DNA of 64,000 nucleotides from contig FN649746.1 of the NCBI GenBank assembly GCA_000310025.1, positions 1,512,757 through 1,576,756 on the forward strand, given 5' to 3'. Source of the stretch: Ectocarpus siliculosus (lineage: Eukaryota; Sar; Phaeophyceae; Ectocarpales; Ectocarpaceae). Shown piece after piece: positions 49,487-61,965 of the stretch. Every line of letters begins with the position of its first letter. Within the stretch, counting starts at the first letter, position 1. Both the position numbers and the translations under genes were made by a program. The notes below the pieces were generated by a model. It made no database searches. It was not told the origin of the DNA and saw nothing but the letters and a program-made list of their open reading frames with translations.

Positions 49487-52400
49487 GTAACGTACACGCA
49501 AACGGTGTGGTTGTAGGTCGGTTCCCTTCCCCAGCTGAGCGCTGCTCGAGCAGTTCCTGCCGACCCACGAAGTGCTCGTGCTGTTTTCGATTGGGCGACC
49601 CTCGTGCAGTCCTCCACGGTATGCTGTTTGGATCCCGCCTTGTTCACTGTTTATTCTGTGTCCCAGGTTGGCGTTCATGGTGTAGGCCCCTCGCGGTTTT
49701 GAACGAATGCACCGCCCCCACCCGCAGGACTCCCCAGCGCCTGCCGTTTCTCTGGTCCAGGTTTTCATTGCGCACACAGGCACTCATTTCTGTGGGGTGC
49801 TTTCAGCCAAGTCGTCGCCTCTTGTCAGCACGATTTTTTTTCGTGTTCCTTTCATGATGAAAGGTAACCTCGGTGAACCTGCGGTTGTATCCTGGTAGTC
49901 ACACGTGCTCAGGTCTCCACATAGAGGCGCGTAACCCCTCCGTTTGCTCCTTCCGAATCTTTCCCTGTGCGCTTGCGTTGGTTGCCGCCGTCACCGCGAC
50001 TGAACCAAGGTTCTCGACGCGAACGCCACCCTTGTTTCCACTGTTGTGGAGGCTTTGGGTTCTCTAGCGGAGGCGTCTGGTCCAGGGTGCGGAGAGGCAT
50101 TTCTTCGAAGGGCTCTCTACCCCTTGCTGGAGAAGGTCTGTCTGCGTGGTTTTTGGCCGTTTTTTGACATGCACCAGTCTACATATTCTCCTGCCATCAT
50201 ATTCCCTTCGAAAAACACGTCGCGTCAGCGCTCCATCTCGATTTCGTGTTTTTTCACAGTTCAACAAATCTTTGTCGCGGTTCGCCCTTCGTATATTTCA
50301 CTACTAATGGCTTTTGAACCTCGTTGATCATGTTTTGATTTTTTTAGGAAAATCCATGCCGTTCGTCCCTTCCCCACCTGGTGTTGATTTCGCAATCTGG
50401 ATCAACCTTTCATTTGTCACTTAGCTGTCGGTTGATTCACATCGAACCGACAAAGCGAGCTCGGGGTCTGTTGTGCAGTTAGCTTTGGTGATCTGCGCCA
50501 CTTTTGTATACCATGGTATTGTTTTCACTCGTTTTGTTGTAAAAGTGGAATCACAATCCCGCTTTTGACTCATTCTCTGTCGTACTTCGGAACTTAGCCT
50601 TCAAGAGGATTCGGTACTCTCTCGTGTTCATTTCCGTCGTTCGACATTTTCGTAACTGCTGTGTCACACGCTCAGTACATCGAACCCTCCGTTACCCTCT
50701 GACTCTGTTTTCACTCGGTTTCATCTCCTTTCTCGGTCTCCGTTTCACTGATGTCTCCCGTTAAAGCTTCTCTTTTCTTCACCCTTTCGTCTGTTGTTCA
50801 CTCGTACTCTGGATTCACAACGTCTTGGTCCATTTTCGTTCGTTTCCACTCCCGCGCCCCTGTGGGTTTGTCCCTTCTTCACTCACGTATCGAAACTCGT
50901 CAACTTCGGTTTGGGTGGGTTCGACTCAACTTGTTGTGCTGCTCACGTTTATCTGGGTCTCCATTTCTGTCTTCGCATTTTTTCTTTTCATTTCCACATT
51001 TCACTACCGCATCCCGTTTTCACTCGTGTACAGTATAGGTTTTTTTCGCTATCTTCGATTTCACTCATATGTCTCTTCCCTTGTCAGCTTTGTTGATAAC
51101 GGCGGTTCAGTATTTCACTCTTCTGGTTCAATGAACTTGGTCTTCTTCACGTGTGGATTTTGAGAATTTACTATTATATACATCTCAGCGCGCTATCGTC
51201 TGTTCGTTGCTATTCTTTTCCTTGGAAAAATTCTCTTGCTAACGGTTTCTTGGTTGTGTCTTTCGTGCTCCGTCCACCACAATTTCATTGTGATCAGGCG
51301 GCGTCGACCCACCCCGTAGTATCGCAATCCGCGTTAGCAACCTTGGCAAGGGTGCGGGTGGCGTGCGGGGACTTCGAGGACACATCGCAGCTCCTCGAGG
51401 GTATGTTTTGCGGTTGAACCCCTGAGATTGTGTGTCTAACTGACCCTTGTCACTATCGTTTCTGCACTTCTGACGGGTTTCGACGGATGGATAACCCGAG
51501 CTGTTGCCCAGTTTCTTACTTGGAAGTATTGATGTCTGCTTTTCGGGCGACGCCCGTCCATTTTCGGTGTGTACGTCTTGTGTTGTTTGTTGGTATTGAT
51601 TTCTCTGGTGCCGTAGCCAGTTCGTGCCATTTCGCTGATCATTTTTATTTCTTCGAGATTTTCGTGTCCCACAGTGCTGTTGTGCTGCTTGTCATGACCG
51701 GCATCGTGGCGTTGTTGGGTTCCATGTTTTTTTTTGGGTTCTGTGAACTTGTGCTTTTTCGTGGTTGAGGAAGTCGAGCGTCTCGACACCGTATCACGCT
51801 TTAGGACCATGGACCATATCTTGCTCTCGCCGGAAACGTCTCTGTCATTTCCGAGATCAAAATACAGCGGTTTTCCCACGGCGATCGCCACGGACTAAAG
51901 CAGATCCACACCCCTAGGCACCATCGAACAATACCGCGGTACCCCAACGATTCTATTGTTTCCCGTGTTTTTTCTACTCCCTATGGCGAACCCGCTCCCA
52001 GCAAACATGGACTACGTGGTAGATGACGTGGTTCGAAGAGTGTCTTCCTCGTCCCGGAGAAGCCGCAACATGGACGGTGGCAGTACCATGATAACCGGCG
52101 GAGGACGCGGTGGAACCAGTGCCGGATCGGGTATTCCCGGTGTGGTGGAGGCCGTACTGAGGATTGGAGGCTCTGCCATGGGACCCGCCCTGGTGCGTAT
52201 GGCCACACTTCTACTCCTGTATCGTATGCCCGTGTTGTGTGAGGGCGAAGCTCTTCATGACGCTGCTCTATGTCCTCTGTGTGCGTTTGTATGGCACCCT
52301 TGGAATGCTGGTGTGGAAATGTTGGTGATGAACCGCGGAACATGAACGAGTCAGGCCAGTCACCACTGTCTCGCGATAAGCATGTGCATGTATGAACACA

Positions 52401-55400
52401 GGTCCATGAGCGGCTACGACATTCCGACATCAGATTGCCTGCATCATTTGCACCTCTACCTTCTTACATTTCCGTGCTGATGATCGTGCCTTGGATCGCC
52501 CAGGTGAGGGACCTGGCAGGGGTTACCCTTCGGGAGGTTGACGCGTGCGCCTGGGACCCCCGGCAGACTCGCCGCAGTCTCGGGGTCCTTCGCGCGGTGG
52601 CCTCGTGCGTGACGCTGCCACCTCTGCCACCCCCCGGTGAGCTATCGTTCCAGTCGTCGCCATCGCGATTGTTCTCCGAGTCTCGGTGTCAATCTCGCTC
52701 TCCAGCGTGTCCCCTGGCGAGGACGTGTTCTGTTTTCTTTTTTGCAGAAGGTAATAGTGTCCCACATCGAAAAGGTCCCGCGATGTCATCCGGCTTGAGA
52801 ACACGGGAACATTACCATCCACACTCCCAGGTGGATGGTTTTCGGGTTGGAGTGTGGGGTCGGGCGAAATGTAACGTTACTACTTGATGTCCGTCGCCGG
52901 GCGCGATAGATCGAGTACGGACGATCTTTCCGCCAATCACGTTGTGATGGTTGTGCCGTCGTAGCCCAAAACGGTGTTTGCGGTCCCAATCTCGATAGGG
53001 ACGCCACATGAATCAATGGATGAACAGTTTCAACCGTTAATCTACAGGAGGATGGAGGTCGAACCATTTCCTTCCTCTACCAAAATCCCTGTGTCGGTTG
53101 TGACAACCTCGTTCCGTCTACACGCTGGCAACAGAAAATTCTGAGAAGTTCCCCAACTCGGGGGTTGACCAGCATGACAAGGACGACAAGGAGGAGGAGG
53201 ATTTACAAGGGACAACGGAACGCAACGGAGAGTCTGCACTAGCGGAGAGCCCGTGGTTCAGGCAAGTTTTTATTCCAGGCGGGATGGGGATATTTAGGTC
53301 TTGTGGGGGAGAAGGTGCATTCACGGCCACGCGCGTGAAGTTCATAGGCCCTGGTATTCCTGTCGAAGAACTAAATAGCGGGAGATAGTGTCGGCCTTCT
53401 TGCGTAGGGAACGTATTGATGCTTGGCGTTGCCCGTTCACAAGCACAGCGCAACGAGCACAGTTTTTTCCTTCATGTCAAGGAGGGGGGGGTATTGTTTA
53501 GGGGAGGTACGGTGCCGGTGGGGCGTTCTTCTTGTGAAATCGCTCAAGAAAGAAAGGAACCGCGATACTAGATTCATCTCCGGACATTGCAGCCCTAAAC
53601 AAGACGTTGTCGACGACGCAAACATGCCCAACAGGCAAGCACCTCCAGACATTGTAATCCTATGCAAAACGTTTTTGACGCCGCAAACAGGCAGCTGTTC
53701 GTGGAGTTCGCGGACGCTTCGGACGTCCTTCGCGTGGAAGAGAATTCCTCGGGTGTGGGAGACAAGGCGAAGGCGGCTACGAACGGTCTGGTGAAGGCGG
53801 TGAAAGAGCATCGCGAGGTGCGTGGATACGATGTTGTACTTGATGACGTGCGGCTAGAGCACGCGGTGGGTGCGTTGTTTCGGACAGTGGACAACATTCG
53901 TTGTGGGAAAAGAGACGCTCTTTGTTTTTGTTCATTTCACGGCTGCTTGCCGTTCAGCCTTCTTGACCGCGTGTATGTTGTTTTTGCCTCTCAAGATCGG
54001 GATGTTTCGGACCTACCCGGGCCGCCCCTCTGGTCGTGTGCTTTTTCGAGGGCGGTTCATTGAACGTCCAATGGGGTGTGTGCGTGAACACAGCGTTGGC
54101 CAGGTCCAACTTGGATGCTTGACCTCTCAGGGCGCTTCTACTTGAGATCCTTCGACGATTGATGTCGAATTATTGAGACGAAGTAGGGAATTCGTGACAC
54201 TCAGCGGCCTCCGTAGTTTAGTTCGACTTTCCTAGCCAGTGTTGTTCAAGTTGAGCACTAAAGGACGTGCTGCCGTCAATTCGCTACTGAACCTGAAACG
54301 GCACGATAATAATCATTCGATGAGCGCAGCGGCCAAACAAACTGACACCGTGGGAAATTGAAGTTGGGGTCTAACGTCAAACGATGTAAAATCTGAAAAT
54401 CGCCAATAGATGACCTCGGGCTCGCGGTTTCCAAATGAACCAGCAGGGCCCAAAAGAAACAACACAATTTTCCGACTCGGTCCATGGTGATACCTGTCCC
54501 GACTTGACGGGAAACCGGTTTTCCGTAATGGTGAGACTATCGGATTCGCGAAACCCGAAGGGAGTGGATGACACGCACATTTGAATTGAATTGAACGAAG
54601 CAATGAAATGTTTCTTGCTCCCATCCCCTCTCGCCTCGCCTCGCGTTGACTGCTAGAGGCTAGAAATGAACCGCAGGTCGTATACGAAAGGGCGACAGCA
54701 CAAAGCGAAATGTTAAACCTTGCTTGAAAAATTGAATAAACGAGCGTTGTCCCAGAGAACACGGGTGGCGAGCGCGTCCGGTGCTCGTGCAGGCGCACGA
54801 AGCAAGCCAGCCGCGTCAGAGTTCGCGGTTAACCCCAAATTCCCTTTCCCCAATGTTTGCTTGCGAAGGCGATGGGCTACGATGTCACCGACGACGACTC
54901 CGAAGAAGGTAGAGTTGAAAGTGACACGGCGAACACTGAGTACGAAAGGACCAAAGCGAAGTGGCGAGAGATAGAGGAGGAGGCGAGAAAGGCGGCGGGG
55001 CAGGCAGAGGAGGAGTCAGACGGACAGCAAGAGTTGCCGGAGCCGGACGCGGAGGGCAGAAAGATTGCCGAGTCCGAGGAGGTGCGCTCGATTTCCTCGT
55101 TTTCTGCGTTGCATTGGTGACCTTCGAAACATAATACGATGGCATGGTCTAGCCACGAGTTCATTGTTGATGGTGGGGGCTACTTTTGGTGCAGAAGGAT
55201 GAACAAGACTAATTGTGCAAACATGATTGATAGATTATATTTCTTTTATGACTCGTCGACAGTGTTCCTGTGAGAAATCTCGCAGCTATACTCTACCCCA
55301 TGACCTCCAACCTGTGGGTGTACTTACTGGCAAACCACCAGATCACGCACTCTATTTACAACACTCGTGCGTTAACATGTTATCATTAGGTGGCCTCTTT

Positions 55401-58292
55401 TGGTCATGCCGGGACCTCGTGTTTTATGTTCGTGTGTGTATTTCCCGGAATTCTCTGCTGTTTTCAGGTCAAAACGCTGTCCGAGGTGCTGGCACGAAGC
55501 TGCCACTATCTCGCCACCCCTTCGCTGGAGACGCAAGCCCTGGCCCTCGCCTGCATGCGCGACTGCGTGTTGAAGCTAGCATCCGCCGGCGCCGACGCTG
55601 GTGAGACTTGCACTCCTTGTTCACGTCATGCGCCGTCGGTTGTCTTCCTCTTGATGTTTCAAACGTTTCTTGGAACCGTTCTGTCGTGTATCGGAGGTGT
55701 CTGATGTTGTCCTTTGGCCGGGTTCTGCTCCCGCCAACGATCGATGGTAGTAGGGCTGCGGCGAGTGTGAATGTGATAGCTCCCTTGGAGGCACGTGGCG
55801 AGCGCCTGGATTTGGTTATACCTTGTTGGACACTTTGTGGAACACCGGTTTGCCCCCCCGCTCGTGTACCGCGCGGATCCAATCGATTGGTGCCGCTCGT
55901 GGTTTTGTACCAAAACCAAGTGGATACTAGTATTTTTGACAACGTCATTTTTGCCATGGGCAATATTGCACGTTCCTAGGGATGCAGTTGATCGCAATTA
56001 TTCGGTTCCCGCCAAGCAGCAAGTCCTTCCACCGCGCTCGTGCTCTCCCTTATCTCGCGTTTTATTGGTGCTGAATTACTCCGTCGGTGTTGGTTAGCTC
56101 TCTTGCCGCACGTGCACCGGGCATGGCGACCGCTGATGGCGAGTCTAAGGGAGCACCTGACTCCTCTCCCTGCTTCCGTCGGGTCTGGAGGTGGGCTCAG
56201 GCAGCAGCAATACTAGACGCACCCATTGGATGCCAACAGGGAAAACAAGCAACAACGAAAAACTGCTGTTAGCAACATGTATATGAGAGGTGTTGTTAGA
56301 TGATAGCCGCATGTCACCACCACGTCCGCCGTGTGTGACGACGGTTGCATGCTGCGGTGGCGTATTTGTTGCTCTTTTCTTATTTTAACCCATGCCCTTT
56401 GGTCGTGTTGTTGGATCGTCCTGGGTGCATTGTAGATTCATTTGTTCAGGTCGAAGATGTTGCACCACCCCTTCATGCATGCCAGCCAGTCTTTCCTCGA
56501 CGTTCAGGCTATACCGGGGTCGAGACAGATATTGGGGTCATTATTTGGTGGGGACTTGTATCACTATTATAGTTGATTGTTTTCCGGCGTCCTTTGAAAG
56601 TTGCACGCGTTTCGGTGCACCTTGGTAGCTTCTCTTGTCTCTCGAGTTGTGGAGGGATGAACTATCGGCTTGTTCCGTTGGTTGATGCTTGTGTTGCAGG
56701 TGACCACGGGTACGGCCACGTTGGGGCGTCTTCACTGTCCTCCAGGAGAGCCGTCTTGCTCCACTCGCTCGACACCGTCGACGCTTTGGTAGACGTCTGC
56801 GGCGATTTTCTTTCGTCTAAGGTATCCGAGGACTTGTGGCCGCTTCTGAAGGTGAGAAAATTCCTGCCCCGTGGGATACCTTGCAGTCGTTGCGAATGTC
56901 GCTGGTAGTAATTGGTGAGCAGTGAAGGCATCGATGAGGGCTGGGGTGGTGCACTTGTTGATGGTCGCCGTTGGCGCTGTGGCGTCGTCACTGGCCCAGT
57001 TGCATGTTTGTGGGATCTTTCAGAATTCCCACGTGGGAGAATTTATCGTAGCGATACAACGGGAAGTGGCGGCCTTCATATGCATGCAAGACCATAAGTG
57101 GCTTCGTTACCGCACCGTCTCCGTTCGTCATATTTCGTTTCGCAGCTTCTCTTGCTGCAGTATGCAGCTTTCAAGACACCCGGAGGAACCAACAGCAGCA
57201 GCGCCACCACCACCACCACCACCACCAAACGGAAGCAGCAACACTCGACGTTGTTTACATCGTCTTCGCCGCCATCGCAGTCTATTTCTGCGTCGGGGGG
57301 GCTGTTCCTCGTCGGCAGCAAGACTAGCGGTCGCACGAACGATACGCGGAACGACATACATGTCGACGGTGGCGGAGGCGGCCTCAACAGCCTTCTTGTT
57401 GTTCCGCCTGGCGGGCCTGTTGGGGGCGTTAATGGTGGGGGCGGAACCAATGGTGCCATGACGGGGTTAGTGGCGAGCAGTGGGAAGGGTGGTCGTAGAG
57501 GAAGGGATACCATGGGTGAGAAGGTGGTGGCCCGGACCCTCGAGAGCTTGGAACGCCTATGCAGCAGCCAGCAGTGCGAGCGGTTCATGGCGCCGCTAGC
57601 CCGGGAGGTGAGATTCGTCGCGGATAACAATCGCTCATCTCTTCCTCCTTGCACGAAAGTCACAGAGCTTGAGGCTCAGGCACGAAGCCTTTGGTTGTGC
57701 GCTAGTCGGACTGCGTCTATGAAGCGCAGCTGCAGCTGGACGAAACGTAGTATTCGTAGTGGAACTCGGTTCTGGTGAGAGTTTTGTTTTTTAAGTGAGA
57801 CTTCTTAGAAACTGAGGTGTTGAGAAATCCCGCGGCTGCTGCGGTCTAGTCGGCAATGTTCTCACTATTTATTCCATGCGATGGTGCTCAATACTCGCGG
57901 GGAGTTTAGCCGAGAACATCGTGGAAAAGTTCTTTCGCAGGCGCACATTCAGGTGACGGACAAATTTTGCTTTCGCGAAGAATCCTTTGGCCTCGAGCCC
58001 TCGAAAGCGGCAAAACTCCTTGCTTCTTCTCTTCTGCAAATACAAACCGGAAGATTTGCAGGGAACGTGTTGCATCCTGCACTGAAACGCTTTAGCATGA
58101 CCAAAACTAACCCGCACATTTGTTTCGTCGCCAGGTTGCCATTGCAGCCCTCCCATGCCTGTCCTCCGCCGGCGCCGCCTCCATCCTTTCCCGGGCCGAG
58201 GCGCTATTCCGGCGGCTGGCTTTCCTCGATGGGGACGGCGTGTGGCTGTTGCTGATGCAGACAATGGATACCTCCACTCAGCAGCGATGCCC

Positions 58293-58349
<57 letters not shown>

Positions 58350-58794
58350 GTCGCAGCAGCCATATTCGCGAAGGAATCACCATCAGCATCTGCAGCATAG
58401 TACCTCCGTTGACGGCCAGAGAGGGGATGTAGCATCAGACGGCGGCAGAGGCGCAAGAGGGCGGGTGACGTCGCCCCCGACAGTCGCAGCAAGGTTGAGG
58501 TCGGATGCAGGTGGCGCTTCTGCGGGTACGGGCGATGCGGGGCACAGTAGCGCCCAAGGTGGCAGTGGCGACGGCACGTCGTCGCGGCTGCCAGGTTGTC
58601 CTACCCTGGAAGCCACCGTGCTTTCGCAGCTGTCAGCGGTGGGGGCAACAATTGGCACGCGGCCTGCGGCTTTGCTAGAGAGGCGATCCGTGTTCTCTGG
58701 GGGGGCGGGGCGGGTTGCCGCAGAGTGTGCCCCCGCGGCGTCTAGGCTATTGGGTATTTTGGGCGACCGCGGAGGTGTGATTGAGCACATGTAG
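42462..58794 (+). CDS. TTI1: TTI1, TELO2-interacting protein 1, spliced gene
   Basis: TTI1 is the long HEAT-repeat scaffold of the TELO2-TTI1-TTI2 complex. With HSP90 and R2TP this complex helps newly made PI3K-like kinases (TOR, ATM, ATR, SMG1, TRRAP) fold and stay stable. Twenty-one exons join without breaking frame into 1,895 residues plus stop, against about 1,090 in human. The extra length is Ala/Gly/Ser/Pro-rich insertion and a C-terminal tail. Family landmarks appear in the expected order: SVLRPYC near residue 30, PFVMLPLELAL, LRLSCLKCLE, CCLHPGWRVRRATAKLASDL, RRALYPLLEK, ALATLARVRVACGD, LLPHVHRAWRPLM, VDVCGDFLSSKVSEDLWPLL and FRRLAFLDGDGVWLLLMQT. The start ATG at 42462 sits in a good context (CCGCATGG). 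A pure CAG tract gives 18 Gln at residues 1730-1747. The gene is transcribed divergently from CFAP54. Intron 1 contains a scaffold gap. Identity is judged from remembered family sequence. Confidence 0.92.
42803..42870. repeat. Compound microsatellite (GACA)n-(GA)n-(G)n
   Basis: In TTI1 intron 1, GACA units pass into GA repeats and then a G homopolymer that runs into the scaffold gap. Another G tract of 30 bases follows the gap. Confidence 0.95.
42871..42970. other. Assembly gap of 100 N
   Basis: Exactly 100 N bases lie between two poly-G tracts. The round number suggests a placeholder of unknown true length. It falls inside TTI1 intron 1, so the coding model is not affected unless an exon is hidden there. 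Confidence 0.98.
46842..47043. repeat. Compound microsatellite (TGTC)n-(CT)n
   Basis: About 110 bases of near-perfect TGTC repeats are followed by about 80 bases of CT repeats, ending 14 bases before the AG acceptor of TTI1 exon 6. The pyrimidine-only tract doubles as an extremely long polypyrimidine tract for that splice site. Confidence 0.95.
50010..58794 (+). CDS. TTI1: TTI1 exons 10-21
   Basis: Exons 50010-50135, 51298-51400, 52002-52192, 52504-52636, 53135-53261, 53691-53817, 54869-55081, 55468-55600, 56098-56190, 56700-56851, 57161-57607, 58135-58794. They encode residues 1062-1895. The acidic, charged linker in exons 14-16 (DKDDKEEED; VTDDDSEEG) sits where vertebrate TTI1 also has an acidic linker. 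The block SCHYLATPSLETQALALACM in exon 17 restarts the HEAT repeats. Exon 14 appears to end at a GC donor (CAG/GCAAGT). Exon 20 begins with Thr/Ser/Gly-rich sequence that includes a run of threonines. Exon 21 carries the last conserved helix, then 18 Gln, then a Gly/Ser/Ala-rich tail of about 150 residues to the stop at 58792-58794. Confidence 0.87.
50505..51125 (+). repeat. Pyrimidine-rich intron with recurring TTTCACTC motif
   Basis: TTI1 intron 10 (50136-51297) is strikingly T/C-rich on the sense strand and contains about ten close variants of TTTCACTC(G) at irregular spacing between roughly 50520 and 51120. There is no open coding frame consistent with the gene. I read it as degenerate repeat sequence within an intron. 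Confidence 0.55.
58294..58347 (+). repeat. Pure (CAG)18 coding tract in TTI1 exon 21
   Basis: Eighteen uninterrupted CAG codons in the TTI1 frame encode polyglutamine at residues 1730-1747, right after the last conserved HEAT helix. The lack of CAA interruptions means that length variation by slippage is expected. Confidence 0.95.
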
Positions 58795-61522
58795 GCTCTC
58801 AACCAGATATGTTTCCGGCGGTGTCGGCATACACGATATCCTGTGGTGCTCAGGACCTCGGAATGCGACCTAGGGATAGCAGAGTACTTAAACCCCAAGT
58901 ACCCCAAGGGTGAACTTTCTGCCGCAAACTGCATCGTAAGAGAGTTTGTTTACCACTCTATTCCCCCGTAAATATACGAACTGTGGGCGTTTGTCCGAAC
59001 CTCTTTCTTTTGGTGACGGTGTCGGCGGAGCGCCACTCCTTGATGGATGGATGTACGGTCAGCACGGCTCACGCGGGGATTGTCTGTTGTTTTCATTGAA
59101 GCGGTGTGGGAGTTGCAAACCGCACACCGCCCAACCAAGCACACAGCATACAAGCCGTAACCTACCTTCACCTTCGGCAAGGAAATCTTACGTGCTGCTG
59201 CTTGCGTACTGGTATTCGTGGATGAAGACCGAAACGAAGGCGGGAGACAACCGACACCAAGATGGAAACCACATCGATCGTTTGTTGGCCTTGGGACGCC
59301 AATGCCAAGTGCGCATTGATGTGGTGTGCAGGTCAGATCTGTCAGTGCAAGTGACGAATCCAACAACTTTTCCAACCCTGCCAGGTATTGAGAGTCGGAG
59401 ACATGGCACCGGGGTGCGTACGACACCGCCTCTGTGTGTATTTCATCGGGCGTCGGGCATCGCGCCGGTCGGAGAGATCGCACCGGGGTGCAAGCAGAAA
59501 ACATGAAGAACAAACCATTATAATAGAAAACAGGGTCGCACCCGGTGTCATATCTCCGAATCTTCCGGCCTATGCTTCGTGCGGCAGTGTCGACAAAGTT
59601 GTTTCCATGTCATGGCTGTGTTCGAATTCTCGGCGGCGCCAACCAAGAAAGTAGACCCGATGATCGACGTGCCACTTTCACAAACATATAGCCTCCGTCG
59701 GATGTGGTGTCTACAAGAAGACCCGCGCGTCAAATGTGCGTGTGGTTGCTGTGCGTCTCTCTCCTCTACTGGATGCACAATGGGTTCTATTTGCTATCAT
59801 TTTTTTTCCTCGGCCAGCCCTGCTTTGCTGGAGAATCAATGTACGATTTGGAAGAGGCCAGGCATACCCATTCGTTTTTTTTTTCCCTTTCTGAGACTTG
59901 GCAACCACGTCCCTCCCCGCCTTCACGTCCGAGAAAACGTTTAGGTTTCGTCGGCAAACACACTTTGTCTACATAGCTGAACCCCGACTGTAGGCTGCAA
60001 TGCGTCTTGACCTCACAACAATCGGAATGGTTTGTTGGGACTTGATCCCCTCGCTTTGTTAAGACCCCGCCATCCGGGAGGCGACTTTCGTGCAGTCTCC
60101 TCGAAACTTCAGTTTGGGATGCGATGCATATTCTACAGGATATTCGAATTTTCGTATTCTGCCGAGTCTGTTTTCTGATGACTTCTTCTCCCAAGCTCGG
60201 TTCTCTCAGCGCCAAAGGTCCTTTTTTTTCCCGTCCGTGTCATCTTCACCCCCTCCCTTGCCTAATGTAACCGGGCCTCAAGGGCCCATCACGAGCTACG
60301 GCGCGCGTCTTGCGACATCGTTAAGCACGACTTGCTAGAGAATCGCAAAGCATGACGCCTCTTCTCCAAATTGCTTCAGCTCACTTTTTGCATCGGAGAA
60401 GAGGCATCATTGCATGCTTCGCCTTCTTGTGCGGGGGTTGAACGGACAAAGAGTGTCCTGTTCTAAGAAACTCCAAGTAGCAGGCAGAGGGGGAATCGGT
60501 CCACAAAATAAACGGCCAGATAGAGCGAGTGTTGGTTCACGTTGTGTAAACGGTGCGGCACACGCAACTATGCGAGCTGCATCTCCATAGTTGCATCTCT
60601 GGAGGAGTCGAGTTCTCTCCCTCGTAGCAGTGTGCATCGTCGGACCCGGACAGCGGTGATAAATACCTTTGGTCGTCGGTGCCGCTTCTTGTTTTTCACC
60701 CATGCAGGAGCTACGTATGGTTGTTCGGTTTTTGTGTTGTCTTGTTCGCATCCGTGTTTTGCATCCTTTCGTTGTGTGAATTAGATATCTCTTCTGCCCT
60801 GCTGTCTTGACAGGTGGTGCACGACAGCTGGCTTGCTCTTGCCCCTGTTGCCCCTGCTCCTCCTCCAGTCCAAGCGCGACGCTTCGCGTTGGTGTGCTGC
60901 TACTGAATTGTAACCTGCAACAAAAATACTTGGCTCGGTTTGTTGCGGTGTGTGCATGGAAGGCTATCGTTGTGAATGCTCCCGGCATCGGGTTTATTGC
61001 TGCCGTCGTGGTCATTTCGAACGGTCCCGGCCTCTTCTACACCGCTCGAATCTCGTTTGCGGCATTTTTTGTTCCTCTTCGATAAGACCCAACCTCCGTT
61101 GCGAAGACTTGTTGGCACTGTACGTGCAGTTTTTTTTTTTCTTCGCTGACTTCAATTAGCTCTGGCACGCGGGGTCGGCTACGGACGGACTTCTTCGTCG
61201 TGTACATCGGTTGACCTGGTATGCACTTGAAGACAGCACAGCAGGTCAAACGTGTAGCCCCCTTTTCCTCGAGGGGTCAACGACAAGAAAGAAAATTATC
61301 TCCGACTCGCCCCCCCCCCCTGCCACGGGATCGAGGGTCGACGCCAGAGGCCGATCCGCAACCCGTCGAGTGAACGCATTAATTCCAACACGGAGCAGCA
61401 CCCAGTATTTATGATCACCCGCAAATCGTAGTATTTATTTTCAAAGGAGCACAGAAAATTTCAAAAAACGCAACCGTGCCCCCCACTCCGCTGTTGTTTC
61501 TCTTGTCTTGGTGATGCTCCAG
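58795..61522. other. TTI1 3' flank and intergenic stretch, no supported gene
   Basis: About 2.7 kb with scattered open frames on both strands but no block showing both splice borders and the codon bias seen in the neighbours. The first few hundred bases are probably TTI1 3' untranslated sequence. A frame at 60807-61085 is rich in Cys/Val/Ala, but I cannot support it as a gene. Confidence 0.45.
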
Positions 61523-61965
61523 GAGGTGCACGAGAGACGTCGCGAATGAGGGCGCGGCACTCATGGCCGGCGTGGTGTCCAAGGCCATCCACCTGTGTCT
61601 CTCCCAGGATGCCCGCCGTTCGTTCGACTCGGGCGTACCTTCGTTCGTGGGCGAGGTCCGCCGGAAGCACCTTTCCGTGATGAAGCCCGAAAGCGGGGTC
61701 GACCGGCTCGTCGAGGGCCACTACATACATAGGCGTACTGATGGAGGACGCGAAAGTGAGGTTGATGTCGTGGCTTGTCTCTGTCCTGTCCATCGAAAGG
61801 AGGCATGGCTTCATTCTTTGGTCTCTTTTCCCTGTCAGTTGGAAACCCGCACGTTCACTTGTTGTTGGCTTGATTGTTTCTTTGTTTATTGCTTGGTTGG
61901 GGTTGCCCCCGTCAGGTGGCATCGAACGAGGAGTAGCCTGGGGGCGGGTCGGGAGGGAATGGTAG
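61523..61965 (+). CDS. Possible last two exons of an unknown gene
   Basis: A block from 61523 (after GCTCCAG) to 61755 (before GTGAGG) is open, with strongly G/C-ending codons, and reads through AGVVSKAIHLCLSQDARRSF and PSFVGEVRRKHLSVM. Splicing to an acceptor at CCCGTCAG (next exon from about 61916) keeps frame and ends at TAG (61963-61965) after GIERGVAWGRVGREW. I do not recognise a family, and no upstream exons could be fixed. Alternatively the frame runs unspliced to 62057 through the Cys-motif arm of the inverted repeat. It is same-strand with TTI1 but separate, since TTI1 has its own stop. Confidence 0.3.
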
